DNA of 6,179 nucleotides. It comes from Quisquiliibacterium sp. (GTDB taxonomy: Bacteria; Pseudomonadota; Gammaproteobacteria; Burkholderiales; Burkholderiaceae_E). The stretch lies in the NCBI GenBank assembly GCA_023257915.1, contig JALRBB010000044.1, positions 1-6,179 on the forward strand, in the 5' to 3' direction. The position numbers and the translations under genes are program-made. Shown here piece by piece: positions 1-5,656 of the stretch (positions within the stretch are counted from its first letter, which is position 1; each line of letters begins with the position of its first letter). The notes beneath the pieces were generated by a model. It had not been told where the DNA came from. It was given only the letters and a program-made list of their open reading frames with translations, and made no database searches.

Positions 1-700
1 GCACCCGGGGGTGCTTGTCGACCGCAACCTTGTCGACCAGGTGAGTCGCGGCGCGCAGCTGTTCGCGGGCCGCAGAGATCGCGGTGCGAGCCTGAGAGAC
101 CGCCGCGCCGGCGGCATCGCGTTGCGCGGCGGTTGCATCAAGCGCGGTGCGTGCGGTCTGTACCGCTTCGGGCGATACGAAGCCACGTGCCGCGAGTGTT
201 TCTCTTCGCGTGAGCTCCGAGCGCGCCTTTTCAACGGCGGCCTGCGCGGCCTTCAACTCGAAATGCGCGCGGCGCAGGTCCGCCTCGCGACCCGCCAGTG
301 CAGCCTGTGCCTGACTGGCGTTGGCATAGAGCACACGTACTCCACGGACCGCGTCGCCAAGCCCAGCCAGCGTGCTGGCCAGCTGTACCTTCGCGTCAGC
401 GTCGTCTAGCTGCACCAGCAGTTCGCCGGCGCGCACCAGCTGGGTGTCGTCGACTGCAACCCGGGTCACCGTGCCGGCGAGCTGCGGCGTGACCTGCACC
501 ACGTTGCCGCCGACGTAGGCGTTGTCGGTACTGACCGAAAAGCGGCCGATGAACCACCACCAGGAGTACGTCGCCACGCTCAGCGCCACGATGATCAGCA
601 TCACCATGGCAAGCGCGCGGCGGCGCTTTCGCGGTCGCGCCGGCAGGTCGCCGGTGGGGGGCACAGCTTGGCCGCCGGCCGCCGGGCTTGCAGCGCTCAT
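1..700 (-). CDS. emrA: EmrA-like membrane-fusion subunit of a multidrug efflux pump (C-terminus outside window)
   Basis: Periplasmic adaptor of the HlyD/EmrA family, which links an inner-membrane transporter to an outer-membrane channel for drug export. 233 residues are visible and no stop is reached; E. coli EmrA has about 390. In order: a basic cytoplasmic tail (RPRKRRR, about 22-28), one membrane helix (about 29-51), the EmrA-type stretch STDNAYVGGNVVQV (57-70), the first half of the lipoyl-like domain (to about 102), then a long Ala/Arg/Glu-rich helical hairpin (about 103-220) expected to form the coiled coil. The ATG at 700-698 overlaps the regulator stop as ATGA, and a GGGAG (707-711) sits six bases upstream, so the start is well supported and translation is probably coupled to the regulator. 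An emrB-like transporter would be expected further left. The family call is firm; the emrA name rests on resemblance and gene order, and the exported substrate is unknown. Confidence 0.9.
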   Translation of the reverse strand, partial: MSAASPAAGGQAVPPTGDLPARPRKRRRALAMVMLIIVALSVATYSWWWFIGRFSVSTDNAYVGGNVVQVTPQLAGTVTRVAVDDTQLVRAGELLVQLDDADAKVQLASTLAGLGDAVRGVRVLYANASQAQAALAGREADLRRAHFELKAAQAAVEKARSELTRRETLAARGFVSPEAVQTARTALDATAAQRDAAGAAVSQARTAISAAREQLRAATHLVDKVAVDKHPRV

Positions 701-1239
701 CGACCGCTCCCGCGTGCATCCGTCGAACCCTGCCGGGCGGAGCTCAGAACGGCATGCAGCTTGCGCAGCAGCGTCTCCAGCACCTGGCCTTCTTCGTTGT
801 CAAAGCATCCAAGCATGGTGTCGAAATGTTTCCAGGTTGCGGGCAGCACCCGTCGGATGAGCTGCTTGCCCTCGGCGGTGAGCACCAGTTCGACCCGTCT
901 GCGGTCGGAAGGGTCCAGTTCGCGTCGCACCAGTCCCTTGCCAACCAGTTCGTCGGCGATCCGGGTCATGTGGGTACGTGACTGGGCGAGCTGAGTGGAC
1001 AGCAAGGACGGATTGGCGCGGTCCTGTGGCATCGAATGCAGCATGACCAACGCGGTCCAGGCAGAGGCGGACACGCCATGCCCGGAATAGAACTGCTCGA
1101 CGTTCTCGGAGAATAGTCGCAGCACTTCGTAGAGCAATCGCGCACGGACCACGAGCACGCGGGGCATCTGCGGATGTCGCTTGCCGACCGCGTCGATGCG
1201 TTCCTCAAAGGGACTGAAGCTGGCGGACTCGTTGCCCAT
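697..1239 (-). CDS. MarR-family regulator resembling EmrR/MprA
   Basis: A 180-residue winged-helix repressor, close to the 176 residues of E. coli EmrR. The N-terminal FSPFEERI, the segment THMTRIADELVGKGLVRRE (89-107, recognition-helix region) and the wing DPSDRRRVELVLTAEGKQL (109-127) match the MarR pattern; TRIADEL is shared with EmrR as I recall that sequence. Such proteins usually repress their own operon and release DNA when an exported toxic compound binds. The next gene is emrA-like and overlaps it by four bases, reproducing the emrR-emrA order. I chose the ATG at 1239 because the FSPFEER block then lies at the same distance from the N-terminus as in EmrR and because an in-frame ATG at 1266 would place codons in the operator repeats. 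Neither ATG has a clear Shine-Dalgarno sequence, so the start is uncertain. A longer reading from 1452 overlaps the 3' end of the transporter gene and is not credible. Confidence 0.9.
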   Translation of the reverse strand: MGNESASFSPFEERIDAVGKRHPQMPRVLVVRARLLYEVLRLFSENVEQFYSGHGVSASAWTALVMLHSMPQDRANPSLLSTQLAQSRTHMTRIADELVGKGLVRRELDPSDRRRVELVLTAEGKQLIRRVLPATWKHFDTMLGCFDNEEGQVLETLLRKLHAVLSSARQGSTDARGSGR

Positions 1240-1245
1240 CAATTG

Positions 1246-1286
1246 ACGTACGTGATAGTTACGCATGTTGTAGTTACGTGCGTGAT
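1246..1286. repeat. Short direct repeats in the regulator leader
   Basis: ACGTACGTGAT (1246-1256) recurs with one change as ACGTGCGTGAT (1276-1286), start to start 30 bases. A second word, TAGTTACG, occurs at 1256-1263 and again at 1271-1278, 15 bases apart. The first copy contains the perfect palindrome ACGTACGT (1246-1253). The spacings of 15 and 30 bases are near one and a half and three helical turns. The repeats could be two binding sites for the regulator, one at the -10 box and one just before the start codon. Confidence 0.55.
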
Positions 1287-1288
1287 TA
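1271..1288. promoter_or_regulatory. Candidate MarR-type operator
   Basis: The 18-base stretch TAGTTACGTGCGTGATTA is an imperfect palindrome with six of nine pairs matching. It overlaps the -10 box (1290-1285) and the likely transcription start. MarR proteins bind palindromes of about this size and block their own promoter, so autorepression by the adjacent regulator is the natural reading. Binding is inferred, not shown. Confidence 0.5.
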
Positions 1289-1314
1289 TCTGCTTGCGGC
1301 CAGTTTTTTGTAAA
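1285..1314 (-). promoter_or_regulatory. Sigma70-like promoter for the regulator-emrA operon
   Basis: On the minus strand TTTACA (1314-1309, five of six with TTGACA) is followed after 18 bases by GATAAT (1290-1285, five of six with TATAAT). It lies in the gap between the transporter stop (1329) and the regulator start (1239), pointing at the regulator. The predicted start of transcription is near 1278, leaving a short leader of about 40 bases. The placement suggests that the regulator and emrA can be transcribed separately from the upstream transporter gene. This is a sequence match only. Confidence 0.6.
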
Positions 1315-1328
1315 GCCCGCGATGCCCC

Positions 1329-2594
1329 TTAGATCTTGTCGCCGTCCAGCACGATTCGCCGGTGGCGGATCCAGCGCGGAACGAATAGCAGCGACAGGCA
1401 AACCGCCAGCGTCGCCGACATCGCAAGCAGCGTGGCCTGGACAGGCAGCCACTGCGCGAGCATGCCGGCCAGCAGGTTGCCGACCGGGATCATCCCGGTG
1501 AAGCTCAGCGCATACAGTCCGACCAGCGCACCGCGCAGCTGCGCCGGCGCATTCTGGTGCAGTTTCGCGTTGGTACCCGGGCCGGTGAAGGTCAGCGAAA
1601 AGCCCAGCATCGCAAAGCAGCCGATTGCCATCAGTCCGGACTCGGATAGTCCAAGGCCAGCCAGGGCCAGGACCACTGTCCAGGGCGCGATCACCTGCAG
1701 GCGTCGTGAGGCTGCGTACAGGTATTTCGACGACAACAGCAAGGCAGACACTGTCGAGCCGGCTCCTGCCGATGCAAAGAAGATTCCGGTCCAGACGCTG
1801 GCACTGCCGTGTACCCGGTCGGCCAGCACTGGCACCAGGGTCTGGTAGGAGCTACCCAGGATCGCCAGACATCCGGCAACTGGCAGAAACAGACTCGCCA
1901 GGCGGTCGCGACGCACATAGTCGAAGGCCGCGCGCAGTCCGGGGCGTGGCTCGCCGGAGACCCGGGATTCGCCCGGGATCGCCACAGGCGTCGGCATCGA
2001 GCGCACGATCACGAACATCACGCCCATCGATACCGCGCTCAGCGCAAAACCCACGGTTGCGCCGAGGGTTGGGTAGATGGCTGCGGCGAACGCCGGTCCG
2101 ATCATCCGCGCGCCGTTGTAGGCGATCGCGTTCATCGCGACCGCATTGCCGATGCGCGAGCGGTCGCGGATTGACGAAGTCAGCAGCACCTGCCGTCCCG
2201 GGACCTCGATGCCCGACAAAATACCGCGCAGCGTCGCCAGACCCAGCAGCAAGGGGATCGTGAGCAGATCCACGGCATGGAACATCATCAGGGCCAGCGA
2301 CACCGCCATCGATCCGCCAACGGTCCAGCTGACCTGGCGGCGCGAGCCCTCCGGATGCGCATAAGGACCGACCAATGGCGTGATCACGACCGCCGGTCCC
2401 CAGAGCAGAAAATTAAGTACGCCGAGCAAGGCAGGCGATTCGGTCAGCGTCCAGGCCAGTAAGTTCAGCGTGATGTTCTGCACCCAGATGCCGAGCAGCG
2501 AGGACGCCTGGCCGAGGAAATAGCGCCGCACCAGCGGTTCGGCGAGTGCAGGAAACAGCGTGATGAGCGACTGGGTGCCGAAACGGCTTGCCAT
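1329..2594 (-). CDS. Major facilitator transporter, DHA3/EntS-like (MFS_3) family
   Basis: A 421-residue inner-membrane protein, the usual length for the MFS_3 group of drug and siderophore exporters. Hydrophobic segments fit about 12 helices in two blocks, split by a charged cytoplasmic loop at about 201-230. Family features include the N-terminal stretch RYFLGQASSLLGIWVQN (24-40), the block VPGRQVLLTS to NGARMIGPAFA (131-170) and GPGTNAKLHQNAP (338-350). The loop-2 motif A, normally G-x-x-x-D-R-x-x-R-R, reads GPYAHPEGSRR (76-86) and lacks the Asp-Arg pair. The ATG at 2594 starts a typical MFS N-terminus; the best ribosome site, GGAG (2609-2606), is rather far at 11 bases. The reading frame stays open to 3983 but that extra part is antisense to the racemase-like gene. 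It precedes the regulator and emrA genes on the same strand, 89 bases away. Export of a drug or metabolite is likely; the substrate is unknown. Confidence 0.88.
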   Translation of the reverse strand: MASRFGTQSLITLFPALAEPLVRRYFLGQASSLLGIWVQNITLNLLAWTLTESPALLGVLNFLLWGPAVVITPLVGPYAHPEGSRRQVSWTVGGSMAVSLALMMFHAVDLLTIPLLLGLATLRGILSGIEVPGRQVLLTSSIRDRSRIGNAVAMNAIAYNGARMIGPAFAAAIYPTLGATVGFALSAVSMGVMFVIVRSMPTPVAIPGESRVSGEPRPGLRAAFDYVRRDRLASLFLPVAGCLAILGSSYQTLVPVLADRVHGSASVWTGIFFASAGAGSTVSALLLSSKYLYAASRRLQVIAPWTVVLALAGLGLSESGLMAIGCFAMLGFSLTFTGPGTNAKLHQNAPAQLRGALVGLYALSFTGMIPVGNLLAGMLAQWLPVQATLLAMSATLAVCLSLLFVPRWIRHRRIVLDGDKI

Positions 2595-2646
2595 GACGAA
2601 AGGGACTCCAGCGACCCGTTTCCCGGGCTCGATCGGGGCGCGCGGA

Positions 2647-2662
2647 CATGTGCCGGCACGTG
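2647..2662. promoter_or_regulatory. 16-base palindrome, possible operator
   Basis: CATGTGCCGGCACGTG is symmetric at seven of eight pairs, with a perfect ten-base core GTGCCGGCAC. It lies 53 bases upstream of the transporter start in the divergent spacer. The size and symmetry suit a dimeric repressor site. It does not resemble the ACGT-rich repeats before the MarR-type gene, so a different regulator would be expected. Chance in GC-rich DNA is possible. Confidence 0.35.
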
Positions 2663-2672
2663 GTGTCGATGA

Positions 2673-2715
2673 TGCCCCAGGCGATCGGCGCTCAGCGGCG
2701 CCATTGCCTGGGGCA
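2673..2715. repeat. Long inverted repeat (stem-loop) in the divergent spacer
   Basis: Arms TGCCCCAGGCGAT (2673-2685) and ATTGCCTGGGGCA (2703-2715) pair over 13 positions, 12 perfect and one G-T. After a single bulged C (2686) the inner arms GGCGC (2687-2691) and GCGCC (2698-2702) pair over five more, leaving a six-base loop. No run of T follows on either side, so it is not a standard intrinsic terminator. It could be a leader structure for the minus-strand transporter mRNA, a protein-binding site, or a REP-like extragenic palindrome. Confidence 0.7.
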
Positions 2716-2849
2716 GGGACCTGCGTTCGGATTCCGGTCCGCTGGTTGGAAAATGCGCAATTCCGCCTGCCACCGGCTCGGGTTCGTGTCGCCCCCCACA
2801 TTCGCGTTACATTCCTCGGCTGGTTGGTTTGTGACTTTCGGAGGACTGG

Positions 2850-3944
2850 ATGAAACACCCGCCGTTGAGAATTTCGTCGCTGCGCGTGCGACCAGTGCTC
2901 GCGCCGATGCGGCTTCCATTGCACACCGCGACTGGTGCGATCGAGACGGCACCGCTGGTACTCGTGGATCTGCAGACCGATGCAGGGATCACCGGACGCA
3001 GCTATCTGTTCGCAGTCGGGCGACACAACATCCGCCCGATCGTCGCGCTGCTCGAAGCGATGGGCGAGATGCTTGCGGGCGATCTGGTGGCGCCGTTCGA
3101 GATTGAGCGCAAGCTGCGCCAGAAGTACACGCTGCTCGGCGTGCACAACATCGTGCTGTTTGCGATGTCCGGCATCGACATGGCCGCCTGGGATGCCTAC
3201 GCGCAGGCGCTTGGTCAGCCGCTGGTCAGTGTGCTTGGCGGCGCACCCCGGCCGGTGCGGGCCTACAACTCCAAGGGCCTGGGCATCATGGGAGTTCGGC
3301 CGCTCGCGCGTGAGGCGGAAAAACTGGTTCGCGAGGGTTTTTCTGCGGTCAAGCTGCGTCTTGGACGTCCGGACCCGAAGGACGACATTGCGGCCTTGCG
3401 CGCGGTCAAGAAAGCGATCGGCCCGGATGTGACGCTGATGTGCGACTTCAATCAGGCGCTCAGTGTCAACGAGGCGATCTTGCGGGGTCGGATGCTCGAC
3501 GAGGAAGGTGGACTGCACTGGATCGAGGAACCGATCCGTGCCGACGATTTCGACGGGTGTGGCCGGATTGCCGATGAGTTGCAAACCCCGGTGCAGATCG
3601 GTGAGAACTTCATGGGGCCGGAGCAGATGGCGCAGGCGCTGGCTGCGGGTGCCTGCGATTATGTGATGCCCGACGTGCAGCGCATCGGGGGTGTCACCGG
3701 CTGGATGCGTGCCGCGGCACTCGCGCAGGGCTACGGGCTGGAGATGTCCTCGCACCTGTTCCCCGAAATCAGCAGCCATCTGCTTGCGGTCACGCCGACC
3801 TGCCATTGGCTCGAGTATGTCGACTGGGCCGAGCCGGTGCTGCAAACGCCGCTGAAGATTCGCGACAGCCATGCGCTGATTCCGGATACGCCGGGCAGCG
3901 GTGTGGTGTGGGACGAAAAAGCAGTCAGCAAGTACGCAGCTTGA
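2850..3944 (+). CDS. Mandelate racemase-like enzyme of the enolase superfamily
   Basis: A 364-residue TIM-barrel enzyme close in length and pattern to Pseudomonas mandelate racemase (359). Enzymes of this group remove the proton next to a carboxylate using a bound Mg2+. Visible residues: metal ligands D199, E226 and E252; the D275-H302 dyad (MPDVQRIGG and MSSHLFPE); E322; N201; and K168 in the strand-2 motif AVKLRLG. The second Lys of the K-x-K motif is Arg170. Pocket positions also differ from mandelate racemase as I recall it: Val56 for Tyr54, Lys142 for His140, Val324 for Leu319. The C-terminal half (GVTGW, EISSHLLA, HWLE, IPDTPG) follows mandelate racemase closely. The start is fixed by GGAGG (2840-2844) five bases upstream. 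It is the first gene of a likely three-gene operon. It belongs to the mandelate racemase subgroup with high confidence; racemase versus acid-sugar dehydratase activity, and the substrate, cannot be decided here. Confidence 0.92.
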   Translation: MKHPPLRISSLRVRPVLAPMRLPLHTATGAIETAPLVLVDLQTDAGITGRSYLFAVGRHNIRPIVALLEAMGEMLAGDLVAPFEIERKLRQKYTLLGVHNIVLFAMSGIDMAAWDAYAQALGQPLVSVLGGAPRPVRAYNSKGLGIMGVRPLAREAEKLVREGFSAVKLRLGRPDPKDDIAALRAVKKAIGPDVTLMCDFNQALSVNEAILRGRMLDEEGGLHWIEEPIRADDFDGCGRIADELQTPVQIGENFMGPEQMAQALAAGACDYVMPDVQRIGGVTGWMRAAALAQGYGLEMSSHLFPEISSHLLAVTPTCHWLEYVDWAEPVLQTPLKIRDSHALIPDTPGSGVVWDEKAVSKYAA

Positions 3945-3983
3945 GCGCCACGCGGCGCCGGCTGATGAGTTCGATCTTGGCAA

Positions 3984-3988
3984 GGGAG
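3984..3988 (+). promoter_or_regulatory. Ribosome binding site that sets the monooxygenase start
   Basis: GGGAG lies six bases before the ATG at 3995. The in-frame upstream starts at 3965 and 3806 have no comparable site, and the latter would run inside the racemase-like gene in another frame. Confidence 0.7.
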
Positions 3989-3994
3989 CAAGGG

Positions 3995-5626
3995 ATGGGG
4001 CAGCAACAGCAGTTCGATCTGGTGATCGTCGGTGCCGGATTCGCCGGCATGGCGATGCTGCATCGTGCGCGCGAAATGGGTTTGAGCGCGACGGTCTTCG
4101 AGGCGGGTGACGATGTTGGCGGCACCTGGTACTGGAATCGCTATCCGGGAGCGCGCTGCGACGTCGAGTCGATGGAGTACTCGTACCAGTTTTCCGAGGA
4201 ACTTCAGCAGCAATGGCACTGGAGTGAGCGTTTCGCCGCGCAGCCAGAGATTTTGCGCTACGCCAGGCATGTCGCGGATCGCTTCGAGCTGCGCCGCGAC
4301 ATTCATTTCAAGACCCGGGTCACCTCAGCGCGCTACGACGAGCAGTCAGCCAGTTGGACGGTGCTGGCCGAAGCGGTCGATGGCGACCAAGCGAGTCAGC
4401 AGGTGAGCGGGCGATACCTGATCATGGCGACCGGTTGCCTGTCGTCGGCCAACGTACCGCACTTCGAGGGTGTCGAGCGCTTCACCGGCGACAAGTACCA
4501 CACCGGGCAGTGGCCCCATGAGCCGGTGGACTTCAGCGGCAAGCGAGTCGGCGTCATCGGGACCGGGTCCTCGGCGATTCAGTCGATTCCGATCATCGCC
4601 TGCCAGGCCGAGCGCCTGTTCGTGTTCCAGCGCACGCCGAGTTACTCGATACCAGCCCGCAACGCGCCGCTCGATCCGGCACACGAGGCTCGTATCAAGG
4701 CCGACTATCCGGCCTTTCGCAAGCGCAATTCCCTGATTCCGCGAGGCTTTGGTTCGGAGATGCCACCGAACACCGCATCGGTGTTCTCGGTGGACGAGCG
4801 AAGACGCCGCGAGATCTTCGAAGAACGCTGGGAGCATGGCGGGCTGCACATGATGAGCGCCTTCGGCGACCTGATGATCGATCCGAAGGCCAACGAAGTG
4901 CTTGCCGAGTTCGTGCGCGACAAAATCCGTTCGATCGTGCGTGATCCGCAGGTCGCCGACAAGCTCTGCCCGCGTCAGGTGATTGGCACCAAGCGGCTGT
5001 GTGTCGACACGGATTTCTACGAGACCTTCAATCGTCCGAACGTGGAACTGGTCGACTTGCGCGACGGGCCGATCGAGCGATTCACCGAGACCGGTATCGT
5101 TTGCGCCGGGACCGAATATCCACTCGATTGCGTCGTGTTCGCGACCGGCTTCGACGCAATGACCGGATCATTGCTGCGCGTCGATATTCGTGGACGCGAG
5201 GGCAGGTCGCTGCGCGACGCCTGGGAGGCCGGCCCGCGTACCTACCTGGGTTTGGGCGTGGTCGGATTTCCGAATCTGTTCACCATTACCGGGCCGGGCA
5301 GCCCGTCGGTGTTGACCAACATGCTGGTATCGATCGAGCAGCATGTGGGCTGGATCGGCGACTGCATCGGCTACATGCGCGAGCATCATCATCGCGAGAT
5401 CGAGGCGACTGCGCCGGCGCAAGATGCCTGGGTGGATCACGTCAACGCGGTGGCAGCGCGCACCCTGTATCCGCAGGCCAACTCCTGGTATATGGGCTCG
5501 AATATTCCGGGCAAGACCCGCGTGTTCATGCCGCTGCTCGGATTTCCGGACTATGCGCGCAAATGCGAAGAGGTCCGTGCCGCAGGCTACGAAGGCTTCG
5601 TCTTCGATGCGCCGGCGGTAAGCTGA
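3995..5626 (+). CDS. Type I Baeyer-Villiger monooxygenase (FAD, NADPH), cyclohexanone monooxygenase-like
   Basis: A 543-residue flavoprotein, the same length as Acinetobacter cyclohexanone monooxygenase. It should insert one oxygen from O2 next to a ketone carbonyl, giving an ester or lactone. Seen in order: FAD Rossmann motif GAGFAG (13-18), GGTWYWNRYPGARCD (42-56) with the conserved Asp56, the Baeyer-Villiger fingerprint FTGDKYHTGQWP (163-174, F-x-G-x-x-x-H-x-x-x-W-P), NADPH motif GTGSSA (189-194), the Lys333-Arg334 pair in GTKRLC that corresponds to the NADPH-binding Lys and catalytic Arg of the family, and FATGFDA (382-388). No key residue is missing. No signal peptide or membrane anchor is seen, so it is probably cytosolic. 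It starts 50 bases after the racemase-like gene and ends 30 before the hydrolase gene, consistent with one transcript. The family assignment is firm; whether the ketone is cyclic, linear or aromatic is not visible. Confidence 0.96.
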   Translation: MGQQQQFDLVIVGAGFAGMAMLHRAREMGLSATVFEAGDDVGGTWYWNRYPGARCDVESMEYSYQFSEELQQQWHWSERFAAQPEILRYARHVADRFELRRDIHFKTRVTSARYDEQSASWTVLAEAVDGDQASQQVSGRYLIMATGCLSSANVPHFEGVERFTGDKYHTGQWPHEPVDFSGKRVGVIGTGSSAIQSIPIIACQAERLFVFQRTPSYSIPARNAPLDPAHEARIKADYPAFRKRNSLIPRGFGSEMPPNTASVFSVDERRRREIFEERWEHGGLHMMSAFGDLMIDPKANEVLAEFVRDKIRSIVRDPQVADKLCPRQVIGTKRLCVDTDFYETFNRPNVELVDLRDGPIERFTETGIVCAGTEYPLDCVVFATGFDAMTGSLLRVDIRGREGRSLRDAWEAGPRTYLGLGVVGFPNLFTITGPGSPSVLTNMLVSIEQHVGWIGDCIGYMREHHHREIEATAPAQDAWVDHVNAVAARTLYPQANSWYMGSNIPGKTRVFMPLLGFPDYARKCEEVRAAGYEGFVFDAPAVS

Positions 5627-5642
5627 TCGGGCATTGAACGTC

Positions 5643-5648
5643 GAGGAA
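5643..5648 (+). promoter_or_regulatory. Ribosome binding site for the GTG-started hydrolase gene
   Basis: GAGGAA is followed after eight bases by GTG at 5657. It supports a GTG start for the last gene, whose first in-frame ATG comes only at codon 46, after conserved-looking sequence. Confidence 0.65.
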
Positions 5649-5656
5649 CCAAGAAC

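Larger units (their letters stand above)
2595..2849. other. Divergent intergenic region between transporter and catabolic genes
   Basis: This 255-base spacer separates the minus-strand transporter from the plus-strand racemase-like gene, so promoters for both directions should lie here or nearby. I see no convincing -35/-10 pair in either direction. It holds a 16-base palindrome and a long stem-loop (listed separately). The plus-strand end has a strong ribosome site, GGAGG at 2840-2844. No credible small gene was seen; open frames crossing it are Arg-rich shadows. Confidence 0.7.

Noticed and set aside
11..409. Plus-strand open frames at the left end (11-409, 522-860, 668-994).
   Set aside because: They lie antisense to the EmrA-like and MarR-type genes, and their translations are Arg/Cys/Ser-rich without recognisable domains.
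1301..1314. T-run at 1304-1309 on the plus strand as a terminator.
   Set aside because: No hairpin precedes it on the plus strand, and no plus-strand gene ends there; on the minus strand it is an A-run within the promoter spacer.
1240..1452. Upstream extension of the MarR-type regulator to 1452.
   Set aside because: It would overlap the end of the transporter gene and cross the promoter and operator; the sequence has no family match.
2595..3983. Minus-strand open frame extending the transporter by about 460 codons across the racemase-like gene.
   Set aside because: The extra part is rich in Arg, His and Gln, has no recognisable domain and is exactly antisense to a well-supported enzyme gene; open antisense frames are common in GC-rich DNA. 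The transporter begins naturally at 2594.
3806..3994. N-terminal extension of the monooxygenase by 63 residues.
   Set aside because: It overlaps the racemase-like gene in another frame, has no family similarity, and the ATG at 3995 has a proper ribosome site and gives the usual 543-residue length.
4346..4849. Minus-strand open frames inside the monooxygenase gene, and similar ones at 5168-5668 and 5807-6154.
   Set aside because: They are shadows of strongly supported plus-strand genes, with low-complexity Arg-rich composition and no motifs.
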